A stretch of DNA of 64,000 bases, taken from assembly GCA_016350165.1 (NCBI GenBank), contig CP066225.1, positions 2,604,001 through 2,668,000 of the forward strand, written 5' to 3'. This document shows, piece after piece, positions 25,062 through 34,859 of this stretch (the stretch's first letter is position 1; every line of letters begins with the position of its first letter). Source of the DNA: Planctomycetota bacterium. GTDB lineage: Bacteria > Planctomycetota > Phycisphaerae > Phycisphaerales > Phycisphaeraceae. Under the pieces are notes generated by a model. That model searched no databases and was not told the DNA's origin. It saw only the letters and a program-made list of their open reading frames with translations. The translations under genes and the position numbers were made by a program.

Positions 25062-26417
25062 ATGCAGATGATAAATCGTGTGTTGAGTGTGATGTGTGCT
25101 GGGGCATTGGTATGTGGTTTGGGGTGTGGGAATGTGATGGCTGAAGGGACGAAGCCGACGATGAAGGAGTTTATCGGGATCAATGGGCATACGTTTCAGA
25201 TGAATGCTTCTATCTATAGTCCGATTGCAAAGAAAGCACGTGATTATCATGGCATGAATTGGGATGTAGGTAAGAAAACGGATCGGAAGACGACGTTTCC
25301 GTATGCACACAACGGCTCAAATTGGGATGAGATTTATGGAAGTTGGGTTGGGTCGGGGATGGAAGTCGATGCATCGCTGATCATCTACAACTTTGAAGAG
25401 AAGGATTGGGTGGATGTCGATAAGGATGCACCGGCTTATGGAAAAGCTTTTGCAGAATACTTTGGGCCGACGCATGGGAATGGGTTGGTGAAGTCAATTG
25501 AGATTGGTAATGAAACGAAGACTTATGATGACGATTTTTATCAGAAGGTTTATCGTTTGATGGCGAAGGGTGTGCGTGAAGCTGATCCGAAAATCAAGAT
25601 TCTGACTGCGTCTATGCAGGATCATGAGAGTACGAAATATCATCGTAATGTGGAAGTGCTGCGTGATGATTTGGAATTGGTTGATGTGTTGAATGTGCAT
25701 ACTTATGCGTTTTTGAATAAGTGGCCGAAGTGGGAAATGACATATCCTGAGAATGAGAAGATTGAGTATTTGGAAGTTGTGAGGAAGATGGTCGACTGGC
25801 GGGATAAGTATGCGAAAGACAAGGAGATTTGGATTACAGAATTTGGTTGGGATAGTTCAACGAAGAAGCCGGACCCTAAAGGTAAATGGAAAGATTGGGT
25901 GTGTGTGACTGATCGTCAGCAGGCTCAATATATCGCGCGATCATATTTGATCTTTGCGAGTATGGATATTGAGCGCGCGTATGTGTTTTGGTTTGATGAT
26001 AAAGATAAGCCACAGTTATTTGCTTCATCGGGTGTGACGAGAAATGGCAAGCCTAAGGAAAGTTATTGGGCGATGGAGCAGTTGCAGAGATTGCTAGGTG
26101 ATTACCGATTTGATCATAAACTGCGTGAAGATAAAAATGCATACGTCTATTCGTTTGTTAGAGAAGGTAAAAGTGAAGATGAAGTTTTAGCGATGTGGTC
26201 GCCTACTGGGGAAGACCGAGAGATTGAGGTGGTTGTTGAGGTTGATGGTAAAGTGGAATGGGTGAAATCAATGGCTGTTGGGCGTGAGCCGTATGAGTTT
26301 CATGGTGAAGTTGTGCATGCAGATGAAAGAGAAAAGCTCTACGAAGATTTGGGTAATGGGAAGGTTAAAGTTTATATCAGTGAGTCGCCGGTGTATGTGA
26401 AGATTAAGAAAGATTAA
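25062..26417 (+). CDS. secreted clan GH-A glycoside hydrolase, lipoprotein-like
   Basis: A protein of 451 residues. The N-terminus is hydrophobic and ends with LGC near residue 22, compatible with a lipobox. The catalytic domain shows the two glutamates of a clan GH-A TIM barrel: the acid/base in VKSIEIGNET (Glu151) and the nucleophile in EIWITEFGWD (Glu260). A small beta domain follows (about 350-451). The exact GH family is unclear; layout resembles GH39 or GH5 relatives. It is 36 bp upstream of a close paralogue, and a serine hydrolase gene follows. AGGA precedes the ATG. Confidence 0.75.
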   Translation: MQMINRVLSVMCAGALVCGLGCGNVMAEGTKPTMKEFIGINGHTFQMNASIYSPIAKKARDYHGMNWDVGKKTDRKTTFPYAHNGSNWDEIYGSWVGSGMEVDASLIIYNFEEKDWVDVDKDAPAYGKAFAEYFGPTHGNGLVKSIEIGNETKTYDDDFYQKVYRLMAKGVREADPKIKILTASMQDHESTKYHRNVEVLRDDLELVDVLNVHTYAFLNKWPKWEMTYPENEKIEYLEVVRKMVDWRDKYAKDKEIWITEFGWDSSTKKPDPKGKWKDWVCVTDRQQAQYIARSYLIFASMDIERAYVFWFDDKDKPQLFASSGVTRNGKPKESYWAMEQLQRLLGDYRFDHKLREDKNAYVYSFVREGKSEDEVLAMWSPTGEDREIEVVVEVDGKVEWVKSMAVGREPYEFHGEVVHADEREKLYEDLGNGKVKVYISESPVYVKIKKD

Positions 26418-26453
26418 TTGCAGTACTAATCAACATCAATAGGGAGAGGTTGT

Positions 26454-27830
26454 ATGAATGCGTCTGTAAAAACAGGTTTGATGTGTGTGTTGGCTGGCGT
26501 TTTAGGATTGGCAGAGTTGAATGCTGAAGAAGCGAAGCCGATGTTGAAGGATTTTGTGGGGATTAATGGGCATACGATTCTGTTTGACTCGAGTGATTAT
26601 AGTTCTATCGCGAAGTTAGGTCGGGATTATCATGGGATAAATTGGGACCTTGGTGATGAGACAAATAATGCACTGAATTTTCCATGGGCGGATAATGGTG
26701 TTAATTGGGATAATGTTTATGGAAATTGGGAAGCAGGTGGCGTTTCGGTACATGCATCGTTGATGCTGCATAAATTTCCAGAGGCAAGTGACTGGGCGAA
26801 TGTTGAGGCAGATGCGAAAGCATATGGTCGTGCGTTTGCACAGCACTTTGGGCCTAGCGCTGGAAACGGTTTAGTAAAAACGGTAGAGATTGGTAATGAG
26901 CCACATGAAATGAGTAGTGCGCTTTATCGTCGTGTATTTCGTAGTATGGCAGAGGGTATAAAAGAAGTTGATCCACAGGTGAAGATTGCGACATGTGCGG
27001 TGGCTGTGAATCCAACAAGTGAATACATAAAGAATATTTCAATATATAACGATATGCTCGATTTGGTTGATATTTTTTCTGTGCATACATATTCACGATT
27101 GGAAGGTTGGCCGACATGGGAACAGAGTTATCCTGAAGATACACAGGCGACATACTTTGAGGTGGTCGAAGATGTTATCAATTGGCGAAATAGTTTTGCT
27201 GAAGGTAAAGAGGTTTGGGTGACAGAGTTTGGTTATGATGCTTCGACGAAAAATCCTAGTGATTCAGGCCAATTTAAAAATTGGGTAGATGTGACTGATC
27301 GGCAACAAGCTCAGTATTTAGTGCGCTCTTATGCAGCATTTGCAAAGTTGGATGTTGAGCGCGCTTATATGTACTGGTTTGATGATAAGGATCGACCTGA
27401 GCTGTATGGATCTTCGGGAATAACAAGAAATGGGGTTCCTAAAGAATCGTACTGGGCGCTCGAACAGATGCAAACATTATTAGGCGACTATCGCTTTGAT
27501 GAGGTAATTCGTGAAGATAATGTTTATGTTTATTCGTTTGTTAATGGTGAAAATGAAAATGATGAAATTTGGGTTGTATGGTCACCAACTGGTGATAATG
27601 TCGAATTTGATTTTGTGCTAGAAGGCCTTGAGGGCGAGGTTGAGTGGGTCAAAGAAATGGCAATAAATAGTTGGGATGATTGGACGGGTGATTTCGAACT
27701 CTTGGGTGATGACATGATGAGTTTGAGAATTGGTGAATCGCCGACATATATTAAAATTAACAATCTTCCCGAACCTAGTACATTGATGATTGTAAGTGGA
27801 CTTGTGCTCGTAATGTGCAGACGAAGATAG
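26454..27830 (+). CDS. secreted clan GH-A glycoside hydrolase with PEP-CTERM, paralogue
   Basis: A protein of 458 residues aligned almost end to end with the preceding gene product. Catalytic residues are Glu149 in VEIGNEPHEM and Glu258 in VWVTEFGYD. The shared strings (FVGINGHT, DRQQAQY, YWFDDKD, SSGITRNG, PKESYWALEQMQ) show a recent tandem duplication. Unlike its neighbour it has a simple signal peptide and a C-terminal PEP-CTERM-like tail (LPEPSTLMIVSGLVLVM then basic residues). The two copies may therefore be placed differently in the envelope. GGGAGAGG precedes the ATG. Confidence 0.8.
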   Translation: MNASVKTGLMCVLAGVLGLAELNAEEAKPMLKDFVGINGHTILFDSSDYSSIAKLGRDYHGINWDLGDETNNALNFPWADNGVNWDNVYGNWEAGGVSVHASLMLHKFPEASDWANVEADAKAYGRAFAQHFGPSAGNGLVKTVEIGNEPHEMSSALYRRVFRSMAEGIKEVDPQVKIATCAVAVNPTSEYIKNISIYNDMLDLVDIFSVHTYSRLEGWPTWEQSYPEDTQATYFEVVEDVINWRNSFAEGKEVWVTEFGYDASTKNPSDSGQFKNWVDVTDRQQAQYLVRSYAAFAKLDVERAYMYWFDDKDRPELYGSSGITRNGVPKESYWALEQMQTLLGDYRFDEVIREDNVYVYSFVNGENENDEIWVVWSPTGDNVEFDFVLEGLEGEVEWVKEMAINSWDDWTGDFELLGDDMMSLRIGESPTYIKINNLPEPSTLMIVSGLVLVMCRRR

Positions 27831-27896
27831 TTTGGAATATTCAGTTTGATGTAATGTGTGTTTGTTAAATGATTGCCTGTTATTCAGGAGAGATCA

Positions 27897-30170
27897 ATGT
27901 TGTCTCGATTGTTACGCGTTAAAAGTATTATTTTTCTAGTGGTTTTTGTATGTGGTTCTATTCATGGCGGGCTAAATCATTTTGAGCAAAATGGTGATAT
28001 TGAGTTTGAATGGGTACTTTTGGGCACTTTCCCGAATGAAAAGTTGCCTGAAGATCAATGGGTGAATGGTGTTCGGAGTGCTGGTTTTCATAAGGATTAT
28101 TTGATTGATCGAGGTGGTGAAGCGGTTGCGACGTTGAAGCATGGTGATATTGTCAAATATACCGATGACGAAGGGGTTGTTAGGGAAGCAACAACGAAAG
28201 TCGTGCATCGTGAGAATGGTGAGATTGTTGACTTTTCGAAAACGATTGTTGATCAAGCAGATGTCGCAGCTTATGCATACTGTGAGTTTGATGCTGATGA
28301 GGATCAACGTGTATACGCGCTTTTTGGTTCGGATGACCGGGCAAAGGTTTGGATTAATGGTGAAAAGGTTCATGAATTTGGTCGTCACGGTCGTTCATTA
28401 CGGCCAGGTGAGGATCGCTTTTATGTAGACATTAAGAAAGGATCTAATCGATTATTAGTTAAGGTTGAGAATAGCGGCGGTGGATGGGGCTATGCAATTC
28501 AATTGTTGGGTCAAGCAGAATTCGAAGCTTTTGAAACGAGACTTAAGGAAGAAAGAATTGCGGAGAAGTTTTGTAATTTGAAGATCGGGGCGATGTCGTA
28601 TCGAGGACTAGTGTATGCCTTCCAAGAAGGCGCGTTTCCAAAAATAGATTTTGAGATTCCTGAACGCGCGAAGGATTATTTGGGTGAATATACAGTACAT
28701 GTCAGTTGGTTTGATAGTAATTTGAATGAAGTTAAGGGTGATGCAAAGCCGGGACGATATGGTGCGATTGTTAAAGTAACAAGTGATAATGGGTTGGAAG
28801 TAAACCGTGGCTATTCATTTTTTTGCTATCCCGCAGGTTATAACTGGTGGCGAGAAGTATATGATGTCGATGTTGCGTTTTTTGACGGGATAGGTGTTGA
28901 AGAAGATGTTTGGAATGAGCAGAATGATAAGTTGGGTGAAGATGGTGTAAATGCACTGAAGTATTATTTTTTCAAGACAGATCATGGGGCTGGCATGATT
29001 GCTGGTATGCATGATCGTGCAAATGAATTGAAGAGGAATCCTCAAACAATAGATCCTTATTGGTTGACGCCGACGATACGTAATCATGATTATTTATTAG
29101 CGATGCGATTAAAAACTGAGGGTAAAAAAAATAAAGAGAAACTGGCGTTACCAAGGGCTATAAAGACAGGTGAATATGGACAAACTGTAAAAGAGGGGTC
29201 GTTGGAAGAGGCTGGTTTTAAAGTGGGTTTTAAGGATGCGATGAAGGAAACATGTCAGGAATGGGTATCTGAGTCAGGTGTTCCATTTAATGTGATGGTT
29301 GTACGGAATGGCGTGATTGCATATCACGGTGCGTATGAGAGGAGTGGGAGTAATAAGGTTACAGTAGAAACACCTTATCCAGTCGCATCAATTTCAAAGC
29401 TAATGTTCAGTACAGCTTTATCAATGTTCAGGGAGCAAGGACTTATCGAGCTTGATGAGCCTCTTGGAAAGTATGTGGATGGTTTTCCTGTAAGTGGCGA
29501 GAAGATGTTTACGGTAAGACAAAGCATGATGCACATGGCGGGGATGACTGGTCATATGAATTATGGCAGCTTCTATAATTTATGGTTTGATGATCAAGTA
29601 AAACAAAAATTCAAATTTATGAAGCCCGGAAAAGAGTATCGTTATAACGGGCTGAGCTTGAATATGGTTGGTCGCGCGTGTGAGCTTGTTAGTGGTGAAA
29701 GTTTTGCTCGTATTATGCAAGCACATTTATGGGCACCATTGGGTTGTAAAGACACGACATCAATTGATACAAGCACAGGCACTAGAACGACAGCAGCGGA
29801 TATGGCACGGCTTGGGCAGATGCTGCTAAATGGTGGTGTTTATGGTGATCACTATTTCTTTAGTGAGAAAACACGCGATGAGATGTTACCTATTGTGATT
29901 GGAACTTTATATCCAGATGTTTCGAATAATACGATTGAATATGGATTAGCATGCAGTTGGTATCGTGATGTTGGTGAGATGAATGAAAAGGGTGAAAGAG
30001 TGAGTTCGTTTGGTCGTATGTTTGGCCATGGTTCAGCGACCGCTTCGATATTCCGTGTAGATTTGGATAATCAATTGGTAATAACGATGGCAAGGCCGGC
30101 CGGTGGAAAAGGTTATGACAGACATTATCAAGCTATGTTTAAAGTGATTGCGGATCATATGATTAAGTAG
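27897..30170 (+). CDS. serine hydrolase (beta-lactamase/class C family) with N-terminal beta-sandwich
   Basis: The ATG at 27897 has GGAGAG upstream; the in-frame start at 27873 is less likely. A signal peptide is followed by a domain with VYALFGSDDRAKVWINGEKV and NRLLVKVENSGGGWGYAIQL, which looks like the sugar- or glycan-binding beta-sandwich often fused to planctomycete enzymes. The C-terminal half is a beta-lactamase-fold hydrolase with the SxxK motif at about S498-K501 (VASISKLM), a Tyr in YRYNGLS and HGSATAS near the end. Such enzymes are esterases or peptidases. It follows the GH pair and may deacylate the same polysaccharide; that is inference. Confidence 0.8.
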   Translation: MLSRLLRVKSIIFLVVFVCGSIHGGLNHFEQNGDIEFEWVLLGTFPNEKLPEDQWVNGVRSAGFHKDYLIDRGGEAVATLKHGDIVKYTDDEGVVREATTKVVHRENGEIVDFSKTIVDQADVAAYAYCEFDADEDQRVYALFGSDDRAKVWINGEKVHEFGRHGRSLRPGEDRFYVDIKKGSNRLLVKVENSGGGWGYAIQLLGQAEFEAFETRLKEERIAEKFCNLKIGAMSYRGLVYAFQEGAFPKIDFEIPERAKDYLGEYTVHVSWFDSNLNEVKGDAKPGRYGAIVKVTSDNGLEVNRGYSFFCYPAGYNWWREVYDVDVAFFDGIGVEEDVWNEQNDKLGEDGVNALKYYFFKTDHGAGMIAGMHDRANELKRNPQTIDPYWLTPTIRNHDYLLAMRLKTEGKKNKEKLALPRAIKTGEYGQTVKEGSLEEAGFKVGFKDAMKETCQEWVSESGVPFNVMVVRNGVIAYHGAYERSGSNKVTVETPYPVASISKLMFSTALSMFREQGLIELDEPLGKYVDGFPVSGEKMFTVRQSMMHMAGMTGHMNYGSFYNLWFDDQVKQKFKFMKPGKEYRYNGLSLNMVGRACELVSGESFARIMQAHLWAPLGCKDTTSIDTSTGTRTTAADMARLGQMLLNGGVYGDHYFFSEKTRDEMLPIVIGTLYPDVSNNTIEYGLACSWYRDVGEMNEKGERVSSFGRMFGHGSATASIFRVDLDNQLVITMARPAGGKGYDRHYQAMFKVIADHMIK

Positions 30171-30195
30171 ATTTGATGGTGTAATAAGAATGTAT

Positions 30196-30224
30196 AAAGC
30201 TCTGATTGATGTCAGAGCTTTTTA
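30196..30224 (+). terminator. intrinsic terminator
   Basis: A perfect 10-bp stem AAAGCTCTGA/TCAGAGCTTT with a T tract, between the serine hydrolase and the convergent exporter gene. Confidence 0.85.
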
Positions 30225-31007
30225 TTATTTCGCATGGTTTGTAAGGAAATCGATAATTGTTGAGATTGTTAAATCCAAACCTGTGAGTAGTGCAATTATA
30301 ATGATGATGTAAAAAATAAATGTAGCACCTTTACTGATTGAGAACTTCACGCCAAGGAATGAGCCGGGGATTGCGCCAATAAGTAGAAGTAATCCTTTTG
30401 CATAGTCAATTTGCTGGAAGTATGCGAAGATAAGTGTTGGAAAAAGTGTAATAAAGAATGTGAGCATGTTTTTGGCTGCGGTTGCTTTTACAAGATGTGG
30501 TGTGCGGAAGAATGAAAGGGCGATTAGCAGAAGAATTGCCCCGCCAGCTTGAATGAATCCGCAATATATCCCGATTGCAAAGTAGGCGAGATATTCCAGT
30601 TTAGGTTTATGTAGAACATTACGATTTGAGGCGGTGAGGCGTTTGGGGTTGGTGATAAGAAAAATCGCGATGCCAATCATAACTAAACCAAAAAGTAGTT
30701 CGAAGGCTTTGGGAGATAGAACAGCTGCAGTTAAAGCACCGATGATTGCACCAATGATTGTTGGGATGAAGGGGCGTTTGATGTATTGAAGTTCTAGTTG
30801 GTCATGTTTATGAAAGATGGTCATGCTGGTTGCATTGACGCAGCACACGGTTAGACGGCTGGTCGCGTTGGCAATTTGAGGTGGAAGGTTGAAAATGTAG
30901 ATTAATGCAGGGATTTGAATGAAACCTCCGCCACCAGCGATGACATTGAGAAAGCCAGCTGCTAAACCAATGATTGGGAGTAGGAGGTATTCATACCAAG
31001 GTATCAT
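30225..31007 (-). CDS. TauE/SafE family sulfite/sulfonate exporter-like protein (TSUP)
   Basis: A protein of 260 residues with about eight membrane helices. The start has the family hallmark LLPIIGLAAGFLNVIAGGGG, and the second half repeats it in weaker form (YCGFIQAGGAILLLIAL). TSUP proteins move sulfite, sulfonates or small organic anions across the inner membrane. It lies 126 bp downstream of a TcuA-like flavoprotein on the same strand. A shared substrate is possible, but nothing in the sequence identifies it. Confidence 0.88.
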   Translation of the reverse strand: MIPWYEYLLLPIIGLAAGFLNVIAGGGGFIQIPALIYIFNLPPQIANATSRLTVCCVNATSMTIFHKHDQLELQYIKRPFIPTIIGAIIGALTAAVLSPKAFELLFGLVMIGIAIFLITNPKRLTASNRNVLHKPKLEYLAYFAIGIYCGFIQAGGAILLLIALSFFRTPHLVKATAAKNMLTFFITLFPTLIFAYFQQIDYAKGLLLLIGAIPGSFLGVKFSISKGATFIFYIIIIIALLTGLDLTISTIIDFLTNHAK

Positions 31008-31073
31008 TGTGGGTATGCTTGGGCGTATTGGGTTTTATTGATTCGAATCAATGTGTTGCTGAGTTATGTAATG

Positions 31074-31100
31074 AACCCCATAAGTTCGGCTTATGGGGTT
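31074..31100 (-). terminator. hairpin downstream of flavoprotein gene
   Basis: A perfect 11-bp stem AACCCCATAAG/CTTATGGGGTT with a 5-nt loop. No T tract follows, so transcription may continue into the exporter gene. Confidence 0.5.
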
Positions 31101-31121
31101 ATGAAGTTCCAATTGAAATGG

Positions 31122-31136
31122 CTAATCATTGATTAG
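31122..31136. repeat. CTAATC palindrome copy 3
   Basis: CTAATCA-T-TGATTAG, perfect, containing the stop codon of the flavoprotein gene. Confidence 0.75.
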
Positions 31137-32641
31137 AGTTCTTGAGCATAGTGGGCGGCATTGTGGCCTGCTTCGCGACCTGTTACGGCGCCTTTGATGA
31201 GGCCAGATCCAGTGGGGTATGCGTAGTAGAAGTAGTCACCAGTTGCTTCGCCACATCCATAGAGACCGGGGATTGGTCTATTGTTTGCTGCAAGGATTTC
31301 GCATTTGGTATTAGAGGAGAGGCCGCCGAAGGTGAAGGTGACGCCGGGCACAACAGGGTAGATTGAGAATGGCGGTTCGGTAATTGGAAGAGCCCAGTTG
31401 GTTTTTGGTAAGTCTAATCCTTTGGTTGCCTGAGCATCGAGGATTGTCGGATCATATAGGTTTTTGTTGTGTTTGGCTGCTTTATTGAATTCTTTGATCG
31501 TATGCATGAATGCTTCGGGGGCGATGCCGGCCTGTTTGGCTAGTTCTTCGAGATCATTTCCCTCAAAGAATTGCTTTTGATCCTGGTAGAGAGGTTCGCG
31601 GAATTGCGCTCCACGTGAATCAAAGACTTGATAGCCAACTTGATCGGGCTGTTCAAGTAAAGAGCGACCAACATCGACATAAATTTGATTATTCCAGTGA
31701 GAACCTTCATCGATAAAACGGTGGCCGAGTTTATTGACTGAGATGCCCCAAGAGAATGCGAGGCGGTTTGTTTTTTCGCAAGTATCAAGGCCGCCGATGT
31801 AAGGTGAGTCTGGATCAATTGGGGTAATGTGTGCACCAGAGAAATGCCCTGCGGTTGCGGCACCTGCATTAATTGCAGCGAAAAGAACTTCACCTGTATT
31901 GAATTTAACACAACGTTGTCGGACATCGCACCATTGTGGGCCAAGGAATTGTGAGCGGCGTGCTGATGATGCTTCGAACCCACCCGAGCCGATGACAACT
32001 GCACCATAAAAGTTTTTTAGATTGCCATCAGATTGTCGTGCAACGACGCCGATGATGTGACCTTTTTCGTTACTGATTAAATCAACAGCTGGTGTGTCGT
32101 AGTGGATGACCGCACCTTGTGATTGAGCATATGCTAATTCAGGGGAGACGAGGCCTTGTCCGCCATTGACGGATTGAATGACGACCCCGCCACGGTAGGT
32201 GCGTTTTTCAGTTTGATGTTTGGTGAGATCGAATTGAGATAAATATTCAGCCAATTCGAATTTAACACCACGTTCTTTAAGCCAATGAATGATGTCGAGT
32301 GATTGTGATGTAAACCACGCAACTAACTCACGATTAGGCCTACCGTGACCTGTTTTGTGAATGACTTCATAAATGAAGTTATCTTGCGGATAGGGTTCTA
32401 TCTCAATATTAGACCATTCGACATCAGAGAATTGTTTGTCGAGAATTTCACGTATTTGTTTTGATTCTTCAAAAGCGACGCGAAGTGCTGCGGTGGTGAG
32501 GCGTGTGTTGCCACCCATTTCGGGTTCGGGTGCTTTTTCAAGGATTGTGACATTTGCGCCGTGATCTGCAGCAGCCATGGCGGCTGAAAGTGCGGCATTG
32601 CCTGAGCCGAGAACGATAACATGATTACGGACCTGATCCAT
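31133..32641 (-). CDS. FAD-dependent tricarballylate dehydrogenase-like protein (TcuA type)
   Basis: From ATG 32641 the product is 502 residues; AGGAA lies upstream, and the longer frame to 32686 is not needed. The N-terminus has a dinucleotide-binding loop HVIVLGSGNAALSAAMAAAD. The family signature of the fumarate reductase/TcuA group follows (EMGGNTRLTTAALR). The C-terminal FAD-binding stretch TFTFGGLSSNTKCEIL is close to the same family. TcuA oxidises tricarballylate to aconitate in other bacteria; here the substrate is not certain. A TauE/SafE exporter lies downstream. The stop codon sits inside a CTAATC palindrome. Confidence 0.85.
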   Translation of the reverse strand: MDQVRNHVIVLGSGNAALSAAMAAADHGANVTILEKAPEPEMGGNTRLTTAALRVAFEESKQIREILDKQFSDVEWSNIEIEPYPQDNFIYEVIHKTGHGRPNRELVAWFTSQSLDIIHWLKERGVKFELAEYLSQFDLTKHQTEKRTYRGGVVIQSVNGGQGLVSPELAYAQSQGAVIHYDTPAVDLISNEKGHIIGVVARQSDGNLKNFYGAVVIGSGGFEASSARRSQFLGPQWCDVRQRCVKFNTGEVLFAAINAGAATAGHFSGAHITPIDPDSPYIGGLDTCEKTNRLAFSWGISVNKLGHRFIDEGSHWNNQIYVDVGRSLLEQPDQVGYQVFDSRGAQFREPLYQDQKQFFEGNDLEELAKQAGIAPEAFMHTIKEFNKAAKHNKNLYDPTILDAQATKGLDLPKTNWALPITEPPFSIYPVVPGVTFTFGGLSSNTKCEILAANNRPIPGLYGCGEATGDYFYYAYPTGSGLIKGAVTGREAGHNAAHYAQEL

Positions 32642-32839
32642 GTGGGGGTTCCTAATGGTGCTGGATAAGATTTTTATGATCGCCAACCGTCTTGTGTGAC
32701 ATGCTCATTGGATTGTATCGACGTGATAGTACTAAGAGATTGTGAGGTGGGGTAAATGCTAAAAGTAAGATGAGAGTGGGGTGAAGTTGTTTGTTCGGGG
32801 GAAGTGGATGATCAAGCCGATGAATGGGATGAGGGATAA

Positions 32840-33784
32840 GTGGGAATCAAATCAGATTGTAAGTCGTTATATATAGATGTGGTTGTACGCTGTGAGTATG
32901 AATATCTGATGCATGAAGAAGAGGCACAATCTGAACAGCCTGAATCTGGGCAATCGTTTGATAAGGGTATGGATGAGGTGCGCAAAGCATTGGAGCCGGG
33001 GGAAGTGAGTGGGACCGAACAGCTATCTTCAGACGAAATTGCAAAACTCAGAGCGAAACGTAAGCATCGTCGTTTGGCTATACGTGTTGCGGAAATGCGT
33101 GATGCGAATATTCGCTTGCTGACACTGTTGTGGTGTTTGTGGTTATTGGGCGCATGGTTGGCGGTGGCGTTTGTGGGAGGTGGCAAAGAGGGGGTTAGAT
33201 GGATGGTATTTGGTGCTGCAGCCGGGCTGTTGGGGGTGTGGCCTGCTTATCGGCTGAGTAGTATTGGTAGCCGGTGGTTGGTGAGGAAAAAACAGCAAGT
33301 CATGGTGGGAGAGGTATTTATGGAGTGGCTTGCCTTGGTTGTCGTGTTGCAGGCAGTGGTGTGGCCGCTTCAGATAACTGGGCAGTGGTTTGTGCAGCAG
33401 ACATTATTGGTCGATGGAATATTGATTAGCTGGAGTATGCTGGCGGCGGTGATTGTGGCTTGGGGAAGTGCATCGCTGAGCAGTCGTAAGCGGACGATTG
33501 CGATGCTGGGTTGCATGTTGCTGATTTTTGGTGGGATACTCATCAAAGCTGTTGTTGGAAGTGAATTGTTGAGTGTTCAGGTTTGGGGTGTAAAGGGGTG
33601 GGTGAGTGTCATTGGTCCGCTGGAAGCATTGTGGGTGGTTAGTGGTGGTGATAGTGGGTTAGAGGTCTATGAGCAGCCGATTTGGTGGAAGATGATGGGA
33701 GGCATATTTTTAATTGGTGTGATCGGTTGGCTGTCATTGACGGTTTATGGGAAGGTGAAAATGAGGGGCGGAATAAAGGAGTAA
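32840..33784 (+). CDS. multi-pass membrane protein of unknown function
   Basis: A product of 314 residues from GTG 32840, or 291 from ATG 32909 (MHEEEAQSEQPESGQ); the choice is open. A hydrophilic N-terminus rich in Glu, Gln and Ser is followed by a basic stretch (AKLRAKRKHRRLA) and about six membrane helices. Tryptophans are frequent in the helices. No family is recognised. It is divergent from the flavoprotein and stands alone; greA is about 350 bp further on. Confidence 0.65.
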   Translation: MGIKSDCKSLYIDVVVRCEYEYLMHEEEAQSEQPESGQSFDKGMDEVRKALEPGEVSGTEQLSSDEIAKLRAKRKHRRLAIRVAEMRDANIRLLTLLWCLWLLGAWLAVAFVGGGKEGVRWMVFGAAAGLLGVWPAYRLSSIGSRWLVRKKQQVMVGEVFMEWLALVVVLQAVVWPLQITGQWFVQQTLLVDGILISWSMLAAVIVAWGSASLSSRKRTIAMLGCMLLIFGGILIKAVVGSELLSVQVWGVKGWVSVIGPLEALWVVSGGDSGLEVYEQPIWWKMMGGIFLIGVIGWLSLTVYGKVKMRGGIKE

Positions 33785-34136
33785 CATGTCTGTGTATCAA
33801 GGTTTTACATTAAACTGCTGTTAGGTTGATGGTATTGGTTAGATGTGCGAAAATATTCCGACGCGCAGGCGTGGCTTGTGTGTCAGGAAGGTTGAGGGGT
33901 GATGCGGGGAAAAGCTACATGCTTGTTCTTGCTTTCTGGATAGTGGGTGGGATAGTGTGTTGAGTAAGCATCTGGGGATTGCTGGTGGCTTGGTAGGGTC
34001 CGGTAAGGAAATGATGCAAAGATGTAGTCAACCGAGTGTTGAATCGGTTACGATATTGAATTGATAAATAAGGTCAAAAAACGCGGCTAAGTGACGTTTG
34101 GACGTCTTGGATGGCCGATGAAGGGAGTAGCACAAC
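33785..34136. other. gap upstream of greA
   Basis: About 350 bp without a gene; I see no clear RNA or repeat. It presumably holds the greA promoter. Confidence 0.4.
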
Positions 34137-34601
34137 GTGGAATTCGTCACTGCAGAAGAAAAAGAAGCGTTGGAAAAACGTTTGGAAGAACTGAAGGCAC
34201 GTCGGCCTGAGATTACTGCACGTATTGCCGAAGCACGCGCTGATGGTGATTTGAAGGAAAACGCTGACTATCACGCAGCTCGTGATGACCAAGGCATGAA
34301 CGAAGCGGAAATCCGCAGACTCGAAGATCGTGTTGCTTCAGTTTCAGTTGCTGCTGCAGATGAGATTCCTGATGACATGGTCTTCCTTGGTGCAGTAGTA
34401 AAACTGCGTGATCTTGATGATGACGACGAAGATCTGTACAAGCTGGTCGGCGAAGCATCAGGTAACTTTGATGCGGACGAGATTGAAGTCACAGCAAGCA
34501 GCCCAATGGGTGAAGCGTTAATGAAATCACGTGTCGGTGAAACTGTAAAAGTTGATTTGCCACGCGGCGAGAAACGCTTCGAAATTGTCGAGATTCTGTA
34601 A
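34137..34601 (+). CDS. greA: transcription elongation factor GreA
   Basis: A protein of 154 residues starting at GTG 34137, preceded by GAAGGGAG. The N-terminal coiled coil carries ARADGDLKENADYHAARD, where the acidic tip residues that reactivate backtracked RNA polymerase lie. The C-terminal FKBP-like domain ends SSPMGEALMKSRVGETVKV. Length and domain order are normal. The middle segment is rich in Asp. Confidence 0.95.
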   Translation: MEFVTAEEKEALEKRLEELKARRPEITARIAEARADGDLKENADYHAARDDQGMNEAEIRRLEDRVASVSVAAADEIPDDMVFLGAVVKLRDLDDDDEDLYKLVGEASGNFDADEIEVTASSPMGEALMKSRVGETVKVDLPRGEKRFEIVEIL

Positions 34602-34669
34602 ACCCAATCAAGGGGCAGATTCGGCAAAATTGGCGTTGATGATATTTCTGTGATGAACAAAACGACTAG

Positions 34670-34698
34670 CCTGTCACGTATGAGATGTATACGACAGG
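34670..34698. other. hairpin after greA
   Basis: CCTGTC and GACAGG pair, with an inner GTAT/ATAC stem. No T tract follows, so it may not be a terminator. Confidence 0.35.
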
Positions 34699-34859
34699 TA
34701 TTCCCTGAAACGACTAAGCGTCATCAGTGTGCAGTTTTATGAAAAACTGGGCTACGATACTAACGTTAAGCTTCGTTGTGTGGGGTTTTAGTTCAGGGTG
34801 GTACGTGGGGCACAGAGTTTAGGTCTTACAATATCGTCAACAGCCAAATGGGGCGTGAC

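Noticed and set aside
32330-32350. Another CTAATC palindrome copy in the flavoprotein gene
   Set aside because: It lies inside conserved coding sequence and matches only in part, so it is likely chance.
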